Shown: positions 40,185 through 49,549, counted from the stretch's first letter. The stretch is DNA of 64,000 bases from Variovorax paradoxus (GCF_009498455.1 NZ_CP045644.1:4281001-4345000); one strand, 5' to 3'. Numbers and translations are program-made. Notes: generated by a model not told the origin, from the sequence alone.

Positions 40185-42056
40185 ATGAATGACGCTGCGC
40201 GATCGGTGCATCAGGCCACGGCGGCCGCCGATCTGGACCTTCGGGTGCTCCGCGAACACGTGGCCTCGGTGTATGCCGCACACACGACGGCCACCTGTGC
40301 GCACATCGGCTGCGCCATTGCGATCGGCATCTTCGGCTACTTCAACATCGATCCGACCCACCACCTGCTGGTGATCGGCATGGTCGCCGCCGTCGTGTCG
40401 ATGAACCTGTATGCCTTGCTCGCGCCGCGGTGGACGCCGGAAGTCCCCTTGTCCGAAAGCCGCGATTGGGCGCGCCGGTACACGTGGATCGTCACGCTGG
40501 TCAGCGTGACCACGGCGCTGCCCTGTGCCTTGTTCCTCGTGCTCATCCAGAGTCCGGCGATGACGACCGTGGTGATCGTCGTGATCATGGTCAGCTGGAC
40601 CCGGGCCATTCAGGCGCGTTGGCCGATCAAGGGAGCCATGTTCGGCTGCGGCATCCCCGTGATGGGCGGGCTGATCCTTGCCTTGATCTGGCACGGCGGC
40701 ACGCTGCACTGGTTTTTGGCGCTTTTCAGTTTTGCCAATCTGGTCCTGACTCTGCACGAAGGGGTGAAGCAGAACAGGCGGCTGACAGCCTCCTTGATGC
40801 TGCAGTTCGAGAACGAGATGCTGGCTGCACAGTTGCGCGAACGCATCGCCGCCGTGGAGCGAGCCAGCGCAGAAAAGACCCGCTTTCTTGCCGCGGCCAG
40901 CCACGACCTGCGCCAGCCCATGCATGCCATTGCACTGTTCGGCGCGGCCATGGAAACCGCACTGCACGACCATCCTGAAAGAACGAATGCCAAACGCCTG
41001 ATGCGCGCCGTCGATGCGCTCGGCGCGTCGCTGGACACGATGCTCGACGTGTCGCATCTGGACGCGGGCGTTGTCGTGTCCGAGCCGCAGGCACTGGAAC
41101 TCGATGCGCTGCTTCTTGTCCTCAACCAGACCTTCACCCCTTACGCTGAACAGAAGGGTCTGCAATTGCGCGTCCGTGCCAGTGGCATGTGGGTGCGCAG
41201 CGACATCCAGCTGCTGTTTCGCCTGCTTTCCAATCTGGTCGATAACGCCTTGAAGTACACCCATGAGGGCGGTGTGAGCGTGGTCGCGCGGCGGCGGGGA
41301 GACAAGGTGTGGCTGGAGGTTCGCGACACCGGCGTCGGCATTGCGCCGGAACAGCTGAGCCGCATCTTCGAAGAGTTCTATCAGATCGACAATCCGGGCC
41401 GCGACCGGGCGCGCGGACTCGGGATCGGGCTGTCGATCGTCAAGCGCCTGTCGCACCTGATGTCCCACCCGATCGAGGTGCACTCGCGACCGGGACGCGG
41501 CACGCATTTCCGCGTGGTCCTGCCGCAAGCCGATGCAGCGCTGGCGCCGCCGGCCGAACTGTTGCTCGATGAACTGGAGATTCCCACGCATCGCAGCCTT
41601 GCCGCGCCGAACCTGCACGGGCCCGTGCTGCTGATCGATGACGAAGCGGAGATTCGCCTGGCCATGGCGGCACTGCTGCGTGCACACGCCGTCGATGTCG
41701 TGGCGGTGACCGACGAATCGCATGCGGTCGAAGCCCTGACGCACCCGAATGCGAAAAGCAGTCCTTTCTCGATGCTCCTGTGCGACTACCGGCTGGCCGA
41801 CGGGCGAGATGGACTCGAGGTCGGCCTGCGCCTGCTCGAACGCTTTCAGCTCGACATTCCCCTGCTCCTGATCACGGGCGAGACGGCCCCGCAACAACTG
41901 CGGCGTGCGCAGTCGTCGGGGGTGCCGATGCTGTTCAAGCCGGTGAGCGCCGCCGCGCTTTTGCAGGCGATGGCGGAACTGACATCCGTCACAGGTCAGA
42001 CGCGGATTTTTTCTCCGGCGACCCGGTACTTCAGAGAGCCATCGCCGGTTCCCTGA
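40185..42056 (+). CDS. Membrane hybrid histidine kinase with C-terminal receiver
   Basis: A 623-residue kinase. The N-terminal ~190 residues hold about five to six helices (THHLLVIGMVAAVVSMNLYA, TVVIVVIMVSW, GCGIPVMGGLILALIW). A coiled linker leads to HisKA with His in AASHDLRQPMHAIALF, HATPase (NLVDNALKY, DTGVGI, GLGIGLSI) and a receiver with Asp in MLLCDYRLADGRDG. The ATG at 40185 has GAAGGAAGGGG upstream, better than an in-frame GTG at 40140. The closing receiver suggests a phosphorelay with or feedback on the upstream LuxR-type regulator. The signal is unknown. Confidence 0.9.
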   Translation: MNDAARSVHQATAAADLDLRVLREHVASVYAAHTTATCAHIGCAIAIGIFGYFNIDPTHHLLVIGMVAAVVSMNLYALLAPRWTPEVPLSESRDWARRYTWIVTLVSVTTALPCALFLVLIQSPAMTTVVIVVIMVSWTRAIQARWPIKGAMFGCGIPVMGGLILALIWHGGTLHWFLALFSFANLVLTLHEGVKQNRRLTASLMLQFENEMLAAQLRERIAAVERASAEKTRFLAAASHDLRQPMHAIALFGAAMETALHDHPERTNAKRLMRAVDALGASLDTMLDVSHLDAGVVVSEPQALELDALLLVLNQTFTPYAEQKGLQLRVRASGMWVRSDIQLLFRLLSNLVDNALKYTHEGGVSVVARRRGDKVWLEVRDTGVGIAPEQLSRIFEEFYQIDNPGRDRARGLGIGLSIVKRLSHLMSHPIEVHSRPGRGTHFRVVLPQADAALAPPAELLLDELEIPTHRSLAAPNLHGPVLLIDDEAEIRLAMAALLRAHAVDVVAVTDESHAVEALTHPNAKSSPFSMLLCDYRLADGRDGLEVGLRLLERFQLDIPLLLITGETAPQQLRRAQSSGVPMLFKPVSAAALLQAMAELTSVTGQTRIFSPATRYFREPSPVP

Positions 42057-42067
42057 TTGCCTGCCGA

Positions 42068-42097
42068 GCCATTGCCATTGCCGTTGCCGTTGCCACC
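42068..42097. repeat. GCCATT/GCCGTT hexanucleotide repeats
   Basis: Five tandem hexamers: GCCATT twice, GCCGTT twice, then GCCACC. They lie just beyond the stop of the hybrid kinase and just before the end of the convergent TonB-receptor gene, outside both coding regions. Confidence 0.55.
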
Positions 42098-42104
42098 ATC
42101 CGGT

Positions 42105-44624
42105 CTAGAAGGTGCCGCGCAAGGTCACCATGGCGCTGCGCGGTTCGCCGTAGACATTGCCCCAGGCCGGCGCGCCGACGGTCTGGTAGTAGGTCTTGTC
42201 GAACAGGTTGTTCACGTTCAGCGCGGCCGACCAGTTGCGGTTGACCTGGTAGGAGACACGTGCGCTCCAGACCGCATACGAAGCCTGTTCCAGCTTGATC
42301 GCGCCCGTGGTGCGCGAGCTCGCAGTCTGGAAGTTCACGCCGCCGCCCAGTGTCCAGGCGTTCAGTTCGCCGGGCAGGCGGTACTCGGTCCACACGCGCA
42401 GCATGTGCTTGGGCGAATACGTGCTGGCGAAGTCGATGCCGGCATTGGCCGTGTCGTTCATGTACTTGAAGTGGTTGAGCGTGTAGCCCGCGAACACCTG
42501 CCAGCCGCGCGCCACTTCGCCGCTGATCTCTGCGTCGAGTCCTTCGCTGCGCACCTTGCCGGTGGACATGTAGCAGTAGGTGCTTCGCGTGCAGACGTTG
42601 ACCAGGTCTTCCTGCGCCCGGTTGTTCTGGTCGAGGCGGAACAGCGCGACCGAGGCGTTGACCTTGCCGTCGAGCAGCTCGCCCTTCAGGCCCGCTTCGA
42701 AGTTGCGGCCCTTGACGGGCGGCAGCATGTCGCCGGCGGCGGTCATCGCGTTCTGCGGCTGGAAGATGTCGGCATAGCTCACGTACGCCGACCATTGCGG
42801 GTTGAGCGCGTAGATCAGTCCGCCGTAAGGCGTCAGCACACCGTTCTCGCGGTACGGCTCGGTGGCCGGCTCGCCGGTGATGCGGTCGCGGTCGTTGGCC
42901 CTGTAGCGCGTGACACGTGCGCCGGCGACCAGCGTCAGCGGGTCGGTGAGGCTCAGGCGTGCAACGCCGTAGGCGCCCGATTGGGTGATGCGTGTCTCGG
43001 TGTCGCCGCCGCGATAGCGCCTGGCGACGAAGGTCGCATCGCTCGGTTCGGGGATCGCCGAGACCGGATGGAAGACGTTGTTGGCCACGCCCGGCAGCTG
43101 CATCAGCGAGAAGTCGCTGTGGTTGAACATGCGCCCGGTGTTGGCGCCGAAGCTCACCGCGTGCCTTCTGCCGAAGGCGTCGAACTTGCCGTCGACGGCG
43201 AGGTCGAGGGTCTTGTTGTCGGTCTTGAAGTCGAACAGGCCGCCGTACATGACGTTGCCGGCCCCGGTCACGGGGTTTACGGCCCCGAGCGGGAAGGCGT
43301 ACTTGATGTCCTGCGCCTCGCGCACATAACCCGCCGTGACCTTGAGCGACCAGTCGGCGTCGAAGCGGTGCGCCAGTTCGGCAAACGCGGAGGTCTGCGC
43401 GCTCTTCCAGCGGTTCCAGTCGGCTGCCAGGTAGGTCGACCGGCGCAGGTGCAGGTCGGCGCCGTTGCTGTAGCTCGGCAAGCCCTGGAAGAACGGCGTG
43501 GCGCGCAGCGTTTCGTGGCTCGCCCCGATGGTGAGCACGGTCTGCGGCCCGAGGTCGGCGGCGAGCACGCCGTACAGCACGCCGGTGCGGCTCTTCGCGG
43601 TGTCGTAGAAATAGTCGCGGTCGTTGCCGCTGGCGACGACGCGGCCGCGCAGCGTGCCGGCTTCGTTGAGCGGTCCGCTGGCGTCGATCTCGGTGCGGTA
43701 GTTGTTCCATGAACCCGCGCTCGCCGACACCTGCAATTGCCTGTCGGCCGTCGGGCGCTTGCGCACCATGTTGATGGTGGCGCTGGGCGAACCCGCCCCT
43801 TGCAGCAGGCCCGTGGCGCCGCGCACCACCTCCACGCGGTCCAGCGTGGCGGCATTGCTCGTGAAGCTGTTGGCCTGGGGGTAGTAGAAGGCGCGGTTCA
43901 CGCCGTCGAACTGGTAGGTGTCGACGCGAAAGCCGCGGGAGTACACATAGCGCCCGCCCATCGGGCTGTCGTACATCGTGATGCCGGTGGTCTGGGCCAG
44001 CACGTCGTCGATCGTGTAGAGGTTCTGGTCGTCCATCTTCTGGCGCGTGACCACCGTGACCGACTGGGGAATCTCCTTGAGCGTCTGCTCGCCTTTGCCG
44101 ACGGTGACGATGCGGCTCGCATACGACCTCGAGCCCTCCGTGATCGCGCTGCGCTCGGCCTGCGCCGTGACGCGCACTTCGCTGAGCAGGTTGCTCTGCG
44201 CGTCTGCGGGTGCGGCAGAGGTGGCCGCGTTGGGCGCCGGCTGGCGCAGCGTGTAGCCGCCGCCCGCGCGTGCGACCGCTTCGAGGCCCGTGCCTGCGAG
44301 CAGCCGCGAGAAGCCGTCGCCGACCGCGTGCGTGCCGCGCAATCCGCCGGTGCGGCGGCCTTCGGTCAGCGAGGGCTCGAAGGACAGCGTGACGCCGGCC
44401 TGTGCGGCGAAGCGCGACAGCGCGGGGCCCAGTGCGCCGGCGGGGATGTCATAGGCCGCGGTGGTGGCTGCCGGCGGGTTCGCCTGTGCGGTCGCGGCGC
44501 CCGAAGCGGCGAGGGCGAAAGCCAGGCAGAGGGAGCGCACGCCTTGGCTCACGGCGCTCGGGCGCGGGAGCATGCAAGTGGAAAGTGGGCGCAGGCGCGC
44601 GGTGCGGGAGGAGGGCAATGCCAT
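42105..44624 (-). CDS. TonB-dependent ferric-siderophore receptor with STN signalling domain
   Basis: An 839-residue outer-membrane receptor. A signal peptide (to ~47, ATAQA) is followed by an STN/secretin-like signalling domain (~57-130: YDIPAGALGPALSRFAAQAG, then GTHAVGDGFSRLL). The plug (~150-290: QTLKEIPQSVTVVTRQKMDD, VEVVRGATGLLQGAGSPSAT) and a 22-strand-type barrel ending LRGTF follow. The STN domain passes ligand occupancy to FecR across the periplasm, so it is a transducer receptor of the FpvA/FecA type. It lies 99 bases after fecR and is probably switched on by the FecI-type sigma factor. Siderophore identity is unknown. Confidence 0.93.
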   Translation of the reverse strand: MALPSSRTARLRPLSTCMLPRPSAVSQGVRSLCLAFALAASGAATAQANPPAATTAAYDIPAGALGPALSRFAAQAGVTLSFEPSLTEGRRTGGLRGTHAVGDGFSRLLAGTGLEAVARAGGGYTLRQPAPNAATSAAPADAQSNLLSEVRVTAQAERSAITEGSRSYASRIVTVGKGEQTLKEIPQSVTVVTRQKMDDQNLYTIDDVLAQTTGITMYDSPMGGRYVYSRGFRVDTYQFDGVNRAFYYPQANSFTSNAATLDRVEVVRGATGLLQGAGSPSATINMVRKRPTADRQLQVSASAGSWNNYRTEIDASGPLNEAGTLRGRVVASGNDRDYFYDTAKSRTGVLYGVLAADLGPQTVLTIGASHETLRATPFFQGLPSYSNGADLHLRRSTYLAADWNRWKSAQTSAFAELAHRFDADWSLKVTAGYVREAQDIKYAFPLGAVNPVTGAGNVMYGGLFDFKTDNKTLDLAVDGKFDAFGRRHAVSFGANTGRMFNHSDFSLMQLPGVANNVFHPVSAIPEPSDATFVARRYRGGDTETRITQSGAYGVARLSLTDPLTLVAGARVTRYRANDRDRITGEPATEPYRENGVLTPYGGLIYALNPQWSAYVSYADIFQPQNAMTAAGDMLPPVKGRNFEAGLKGELLDGKVNASVALFRLDQNNRAQEDLVNVCTRSTYCYMSTGKVRSEGLDAEISGEVARGWQVFAGYTLNHFKYMNDTANAGIDFASTYSPKHMLRVWTEYRLPGELNAWTLGGGVNFQTASSRTTGAIKLEQASYAVWSARVSYQVNRNWSAALNVNNLFDKTYYQTVGAPAWGNVYGEPRSAMVTLRGTF

Positions 44625-44723
44625 GGTTCGGTGGTCCTGTTCTTGCCGTACTCACAGCACGGCTCCATGGCTTGCCCGACGAAGCTTCAAAAAGGGACAG
44701 GAATCAGCGAAAAAATTTCTGCG

Positions 44724-45707
44724 TCAGGCCGGCACCACCGTCACCCACCACCGCGTGCGCGTGAGCACCTGCACGGGCAGCGTGGTGGCCACCATCGACA
44801 GCACGTAGTCGGTGTCGCGCAACTGGAACGCACCGGAGATGCGCAGGTTCGCCACCTCCGAACTGCAATGCAGCAGGCCGGGTCGGTAGCGCGACAGCTC
44901 GGCGCAGAAGTCGGCCAGGCGCATGTTCTCTGCGTAGAGCACGCCCTGTGTCCATGCCTGGCTCTCAGGCGAGACGGCGGCCAGCGTCGAGGCACCCTGG
45001 GCGCTCAACACGGTCTGCTGGCCGGCGGGCACGATCCCCGCGGGCGACGACGCGCCGCGCAAGGTGATCTCGACCGCGCCCTCGGTCACGGCCAAACGCA
45101 CATCGGGCGGCGATGCGGTCTCGTGCGCGTCGTGGTCCTGCCGCACGGTGAAGCGCGTGCCGAGCGCGCGCAGCCGGCCCTGCACCGTCTCCACGATGAA
45201 AGGCCGCGCATCGGCGGCGGTCGTGACCCGGATGGCGCCCGCGCGCAGCCGCACCGTGCGTTGCGTGCCGTCGATGCGCACATCGATCGCGCTGCCGGTG
45301 TCGAGCAGCACGCGGCTGCCGTCGGCCAGCTGCACGTCGCGCCGTTCGCCGGTGGCGGTGGCGTGGTCGGAAGCCCAGCTGTCCCACGGCGCCAGGCGCC
45401 AGCCGAGCCAGGCGGCCGGTGCGGCCGTCGCCAGTACGGCCAGCGTGCGCAACGCGGCCCGCCGGTTGCCGCGCGCCTGCCGGGCCAGCACCGGCACGCC
45501 GACGCTCGCCGGCACGGCGCCGAACTTCTGCGACAGGCGTTCGGCGCGTTGCCACGCGCGTTCGTGCGCCGGGTCTGCATGTCGCCAGGCTTCGCAGGCC
45601 GCGCGGTCCGCGTCGCCTGCGCGGCCGGAGTGCAGCCGCACCAGCCATTGCGCGGCTTCGCGCAGCACGGCGGTGTCGGGTGTGGGGGCGGGTGGCCGTG
45701 CGCTCAT
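44724..45707 (-). CDS. fecR: FecR-family anti-sigma factor / signal transducer
   Basis: A 327-residue inner-membrane protein. An N-terminal cytoplasmic DUF4880-type region (LREAAQWLVRLHSGRAGDAD, ACEAWRHADPAHERAWQRAE) is followed by one membrane helix (LAVLATAAPAAWLGWRLAP) and the periplasmic FecR domain (QLADGSRVLLDTGSAIDVRI, FIVETVQGRLRALGTRFTVR). A secretin/TonB-short-N-like C-terminal part contacts the receptor STN domain. The ATG at 45707 overlaps the sigma-factor stop (ATGA); a longer upstream frame is unlikely. Confidence 0.92.
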   Translation of the reverse strand: MSARPPAPTPDTAVLREAAQWLVRLHSGRAGDADRAACEAWRHADPAHERAWQRAERLSQKFGAVPASVGVPVLARQARGNRRAALRTLAVLATAAPAAWLGWRLAPWDSWASDHATATGERRDVQLADGSRVLLDTGSAIDVRIDGTQRTVRLRAGAIRVTTAADARPFIVETVQGRLRALGTRFTVRQDHDAHETASPPDVRLAVTEGAVEITLRGASSPAGIVPAGQQTVLSAQGASTLAAVSPESQAWTQGVLYAENMRLADFCAELSRYRPGLLHCSSEVANLRISGAFQLRDTDYVLSMVATTLPVQVLTRTRWWVTVVPA

Positions 45708-46204
45708 TCCACCAGCGCCAGGCAATGCTCGAAGCCCAGGGCCATGTGGCGCTTGACGGTGCGTTCGCTGATCGCCAGGCGCTGGGCGATCTGTGCGTAG
45801 GTCAGGCCTTCGAGCTGCGACAGCACGAAGGCTTCGCGCGCCTTGTGCGGCAGGCCGTCCAGCATCGCGTCGATGGCGTCCAGCGTCTGCAGCAATTGCA
45901 GGCGCTCTTCAGGCGACAGCGCCAGCGCCTCGGGCGCCAGCGCAAGCGCTTCGATGTACGCACGCTCCAAGGCCTGCCGGCGCCAGTGTTCGCTGACCAC
46001 GCCCTTGGCCAGCGTTGTCAGGTAGGCGCGTGGTTCGCGCAACGTGGGCAGCACCTGCGGGCGAAGCAGCACGCGAACGAAGGTGTCCTGCGCCAGGTCG
46101 GCGGCGCTGTGCGCACAGCCCAGGCGCCGACGCAGCCACGTGCTGAGCCAGCCGTGGTGCTCCGTGTAGAGCGCCTGCACGGTGCGGGTGTCGGCGGAAG
46201 GCAT
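45704..46204 (-). CDS. fecI: FecI-type ECF sigma factor
   Basis: A 166-residue ECF sigma factor. Region 2 contains LGCAHSAADLAQDTFVRVLL and region 4 contains LEGLTYAQIAQRLAISERTV followed by KRHMALGFEHCLAL. It is the first gene of a coupled fecI-fecR pair with the TonB receptor downstream. A Fur-box-like site ends 16 bases before its ATG, so iron limitation should relieve repression and ligand signalling through FecR should then activate it. Confidence 0.93.
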   Translation of the reverse strand: MPSADTRTVQALYTEHHGWLSTWLRRRLGCAHSAADLAQDTFVRVLLRPQVLPTLREPRAYLTTLAKGVVSEHWRRQALERAYIEALALAPEALALSPEERLQLLQTLDAIDAMLDGLPHKAREAFVLSQLEGLTYAQIAQRLAISERTVKRHMALGFEHCLALVE

Positions 46205-46220
46205 GAAGAGGGGAAGCGAT

Positions 46221-46242
46221 GCAATTGAGAATTACTCGCATT
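46221..46242 (-). promoter_or_regulatory. Fur-box-like operator upstream of fecI
   Basis: Read on the minus strand the site is AATGCGAGTAATTCTCAATT. It fits the 7-1-7 Fur pattern TGATAAT-N-ATTATCA at about 10 of 14 positions, in the only AT-rich patch before the sigma-factor gene. Confidence 0.6.
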
Positions 46243-46348
46243 TTAAGAGCATCGCGGCGTGGCGTGCTGCGCGAGGGTTCGGCAGGCTGCGCAACGCAGC
46301 GGGGTGTCTTCCAAAGGGCTGATCGCGACCTCCGCAATCCGCCTGACC

Positions 46349-47146
46349 TCACCGCAACCCCGACTGCCGATCCGCCGCCCCCACCAGCTGCACCAGCCCC
46401 GGCCCGATCGTGTCCAGCAACTGCGATTTCTTCCAGTGAAACCCCGGCACCGCGCAGTTGAACAGCAACCGCCGGGGCCCGTAGCGAACGCGCGCCGCCG
46501 CGCCCGCGGCAAGCACGCCGAACCCTGAATCGCCCAGATTGATCGCGAAGCCGCGCTTGCCGTAGTTCGCCACGCTCTCGCGCACGCCCTCGAGGCAACG
46601 CGCGTGCTCTTCGGGCCGCTCGCGCTTCACGCGGGCAAGGAACTCCTGGCGCTCACCGGCGGGCACTTGCGCCAGCCACGCCCGGCCCATGGCGGTTTCG
46701 ACGATGCCACGCACGGCGCCCACGCCGGGGCGCTTGAGGGTGCCGCCTTCGTGGGCGCACGTTTCCAGGTAGACCACGTCGAGGTCGTTGGTCACACCGA
46801 CCGAGACCGCGCCCTCGATGCGGTCGGCCAGCTGCTGCATGGCCGGGCGCAGCATGGCCAGCAGGGGCGTGTTGATGACGTAGGGGTAGCACAACGCCAC
46901 CGCGGCGGGGCCGATGAAGTAGCGGTCGAGCCGTTCGTCGTGGTCCAGGAAACCCATGGCCAGCAGGGTGCGGCACAGGCGCGAGACGGTCGGGCGCGGC
47001 AGGCCCAGCTTGGTGGCGAACTCGCTGTTGGCGTGCGCGCGCGGATCGCTGACAAAGGTCTGCAGGATGAGCAGGCCTTTGGCCAGGGTGCCGGCAAAGT
47101 ACGGGTCTTCGTCCCGTACCCGGCGCAGGTCGTCGGAGTCCTTCAT
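46349..47146 (-). CDS. IclR family transcriptional regulator
   Basis: A 265-residue regulator. The N-terminal winged HTH (~15-75) shows FAGTLAKGLLILQTFVSDPR and FATKLGLPRPTVSRLCRTLL. The IclR effector domain (~90-260) includes GAVSVGVTNDLDVVYLETCA, ETAMGRAWLAQVPAGERQEF and SVANYGKRGFAINLGDSGFG. ATG at 47146 is chosen; in-frame ATG at 47179 is also possible. It is divergent from two acyl-CoA dehydrogenases, a Bug receptor and a CoA-transferase, the probable regulon, with a perfect palindrome between them. Confidence 0.9.
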   Translation of the reverse strand: MKDSDDLRRVRDEDPYFAGTLAKGLLILQTFVSDPRAHANSEFATKLGLPRPTVSRLCRTLLAMGFLDHDERLDRYFIGPAAVALCYPYVINTPLLAMLRPAMQQLADRIEGAVSVGVTNDLDVVYLETCAHEGGTLKRPGVGAVRGIVETAMGRAWLAQVPAGERQEFLARVKRERPEEHARCLEGVRESVANYGKRGFAINLGDSGFGVLAAGAAARVRYGPRRLLFNCAVPGFHWKKSQLLDTIGPGLVQLVGAADRQSGLR

Positions 47147-47194
47147 GGGGTGGCGGCGATTCTGGACAGGGCGGGGCATGGGTGTGAATCGCAG

Positions 47195-47209
47195 TTTCAA
47201 TAATTGAAA
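47195..47209. promoter_or_regulatory. Palindromic operator, probably for the IclR regulator
   Basis: TTTCAATAATTGAAA is a perfect inverted repeat (TTTCAA-TAA-TTGAAA) in the ~110-base gap between the IclR gene and the acyl-CoA dehydrogenase operon. IclR proteins commonly bind short AT-rich palindromes in such gaps and repress both directions. Confidence 0.6.
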
Positions 47210-47255
47210 TTCAGTGCCGGTGATTGTGGACCTGCTTCCTACAGTCGCGCTCACC

Positions 47256-48413
47256 ATGATCCGAGACACCACTCACTTCGAGGCCCTGCGGGCCGACATC
47301 CGCGCCTTCGTTCGCGAACGCTGGCATCCGCTGGAAGAACAGGTCAGCCGCGAGAACGACATCCCGCCCGATGTGGTCGACGAGCTGCGGCGCAAGGGCT
47401 ACTTCGGCTGGAGCATTCCCGAGGCCTACGGTGGCCTGGGCCTCACGACCGAAGAGCTGGTGCTGTGCGCGATGGAGCTGTCGCAGTCGTCGGTGGCGCT
47501 GCGTGCCCGCGTGGGCACCAACACGGGCATCGGCTCCGAGGCGCTGGTGGCCGACGGCACCGAGGCGCAGAAGCAGCGCTGGCTGCCGCGCATGGCGACC
47601 GGCGAACTCACGGGCTGCCTGGCGCTGACGGAGCCCGAGGCGGGCTCGGAGGCCAGCAACGTGCAGACCACCGCGCGCCGCGAGGGCGACCACTACGTGC
47701 TCAACGGCAGCAAGCGCTTCATCACCAACGCGCCGGTGGCCGATGTGTTCACCGTCATCGCCCGTACCGAAGAGGGCTCGAAGGGCAGCAAGGGCGTGTC
47801 GGCATTCCTGGTCGAGCGCGGCCCCGGCCTCACGACGGGCGAGCCTTACCGCATGATGGGCCAGGCCGGTTCGTTCGTGTCGGACGTGCATTTCAACGAG
47901 TGCCGCGTGCATGCCGACCAGCTCATCGGCGGGCGCGAGGGCGCGGGCTTCCAGACGGTGATGAAGGTGCTCAACAAGCAGCGCCTGCACCTGGCGGCGC
48001 TGTGCACGGGCCCGGCGATCCGCATGCTGGACCTGGCCATGGCGCACACCAGCAGCCGCAACCAGTTCGGCCAGGCGGTGGCCGACTTCCAGCTGGTGCA
48101 GGCCATGATCGCCGACAGCCGCACCGACATCTACGCGGCGCGCTCGATGATCCTCGAGGCCGCGCGTGCACGCGATCGCGGCGAAGACGTGGCGATGTCG
48201 GCGTCGATGTGCAAGTACTTCGCGTCGGAGATGTGCGGTCGCGTGGCCGACCGCGCGGTGCAGATGTTCGGCGGCTCCGGCTACGTCGCCGACTTCAGCC
48301 CCATCGAGCGCTACTACCGCGACGTGCGCCTGTTTCGCCTGTACGAGGGCACGAGCCAGATCCATCAGCTCAACATCGCCAAGCTGGCATTGCGCGAAGC
48401 GGGCACGCGATGA
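47256..48413 (+). CDS. Acyl-CoA dehydrogenase
   Basis: A 385-residue FAD enzyme: GCLALTEPEAGSEASNVQTT, FITNAPVADVFTVIARTEEG, SRNQFGQAVADFQLVQAMIA and the C-terminal LYEGTSQIHQLNIAKLAL with the catalytic-type Glu before GTSQ. ATG at 47256 is preferred over an in-frame GTG at 47214, which would place the start inside the promoter beside the palindrome. Its stop overlaps the next dehydrogenase gene by 4 bases, suggesting a heteromeric enzyme or successive use. Confidence 0.92.
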   Translation: MIRDTTHFEALRADIRAFVRERWHPLEEQVSRENDIPPDVVDELRRKGYFGWSIPEAYGGLGLTTEELVLCAMELSQSSVALRARVGTNTGIGSEALVADGTEAQKQRWLPRMATGELTGCLALTEPEAGSEASNVQTTARREGDHYVLNGSKRFITNAPVADVFTVIARTEEGSKGSKGVSAFLVERGPGLTTGEPYRMMGQAGSFVSDVHFNECRVHADQLIGGREGAGFQTVMKVLNKQRLHLAALCTGPAIRMLDLAMAHTSSRNQFGQAVADFQLVQAMIADSRTDIYAARSMILEAARARDRGEDVAMSASMCKYFASEMCGRVADRAVQMFGGSGYVADFSPIERYYRDVRLFRLYEGTSQIHQLNIAKLALREAGTR

Positions 48414-49549
48414 ACCTGCGCGCCGACCTCCCGGCACGGGTGCGCGACTTCGTCGAGCGGCATTGCATTCCGCTCGAATCGAACGCCCATGTGCACGACC
48501 CGCTGGCGCTGGATGCCGCGCTGTCGCAGCTGCGCCCGGTCGCGCGCGAGCTGGGCCTGTACCTGCCGCAGATGCCGGCAGAGCAGGGCGGCCTGGGCCT
48601 GTCGTGGGTCGAGCGCGCCGCGGTGTTTGAAGAGGCCGGACGCAGCTACCTCGGCCCGGCCGCGCTCAACTGCGCGGCGCCCGACCAGCCCAACATGATC
48701 AGCCTGCTGCGCCGGGGCACGCCCGCGCAGCAGCAGCGCTACCTGCGGCCCTTGGCCGAGGGCCGCATCCGCTCGTGCTTTGCGATGACCGAGCCGGCGC
48801 CCGGCGCGGGCTCCGACCCATCGATGCTGCGCACCACCGCGCGGCGGGAGGGCGATGGGTGGGTCATCGACGGCCACAAGTGGTTCATCACCGGCGCGGT
48901 GGGCGCGGCCTTCTGCATCGTGCTGGCGCAGACGGACGAAGGGCCCACGCAGTTCATCGTGGACATGGACAACCCGGGACTTTCGCTGGTGCGCGCCATC
49001 AAGGCCATCGATCCGTTCGCCGTCGGCGGCCACGGCGAGTTGCGCTTCACCGCCTGTCGCGTGAGCGGCGACGCGGTGCTCGGCGAGGTGGGCTCGGGCT
49101 TCGTGGAGGCGCAGCAGCGGCTGGAGCCTGCGCGCCTGTCGCACTGCCTGCGGCTCATGGGCCGCGCGCGGCGCGCGCTCGACATTGCTCAGGCCTACGT
49201 GTGCGAGCGCACCTCGTTCGGCGATCGGCTGGCCGACCTGCAGCAGATCCAGGCGATGGTGGCCGACTGCCACATCGACCTGCATGCCAGCCGCCTCATG
49301 AGCCTGGATTGCGCGCGCCGCATGGACGAGGGCGTGTCGGTGAAGACCGAGTCGGCGATGACGAAGGTGTTCGTGTCCGAAGCCCTGAACCGCGTGGCCG
49401 ACCGCGCGGCGCAGATGTGCGGTGCGCTGGGCATGTCGGAAGACGCGCCCGTCGCCCTCATCGTGCGCGAGCTGCGGCCGTTCCGCATCTACGACGGCGC
49501 CTCCGAGCTGCACCGCGCCACGCTCGGCCGCCGCTTCCTCGCGCACTGA
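48410..49549 (+). CDS. Acyl-CoA dehydrogenase, divergent partner
   Basis: A 379-residue dehydrogenase with CFAMTEPAPGAGSDPSMLRT, FITGAVGAAFCIVLAQTDEG, ERTSFGDRLADLQQIQAMVA and the end IYDGASELHRATLGRRF. The catalytic-region Glu is replaced by Asp in YDG, as in many FadE-like proteins. It overlaps the upstream gene (ATGA). Paired dehydrogenases of this style occur in catabolism of branched or aromatic acyl-CoA, sometimes as a heterotetramer. The exact substrate is unknown. Confidence 0.9.
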   Translation: MNLRADLPARVRDFVERHCIPLESNAHVHDPLALDAALSQLRPVARELGLYLPQMPAEQGGLGLSWVERAAVFEEAGRSYLGPAALNCAAPDQPNMISLLRRGTPAQQQRYLRPLAEGRIRSCFAMTEPAPGAGSDPSMLRTTARREGDGWVIDGHKWFITGAVGAAFCIVLAQTDEGPTQFIVDMDNPGLSLVRAIKAIDPFAVGGHGELRFTACRVSGDAVLGEVGSGFVEAQQRLEPARLSHCLRLMGRARRALDIAQAYVCERTSFGDRLADLQQIQAMVADCHIDLHASRLMSLDCARRMDEGVSVKTESAMTKVFVSEALNRVADRAAQMCGALGMSEDAPVALIVRELRPFRIYDGASELHRATLGRRFLAH

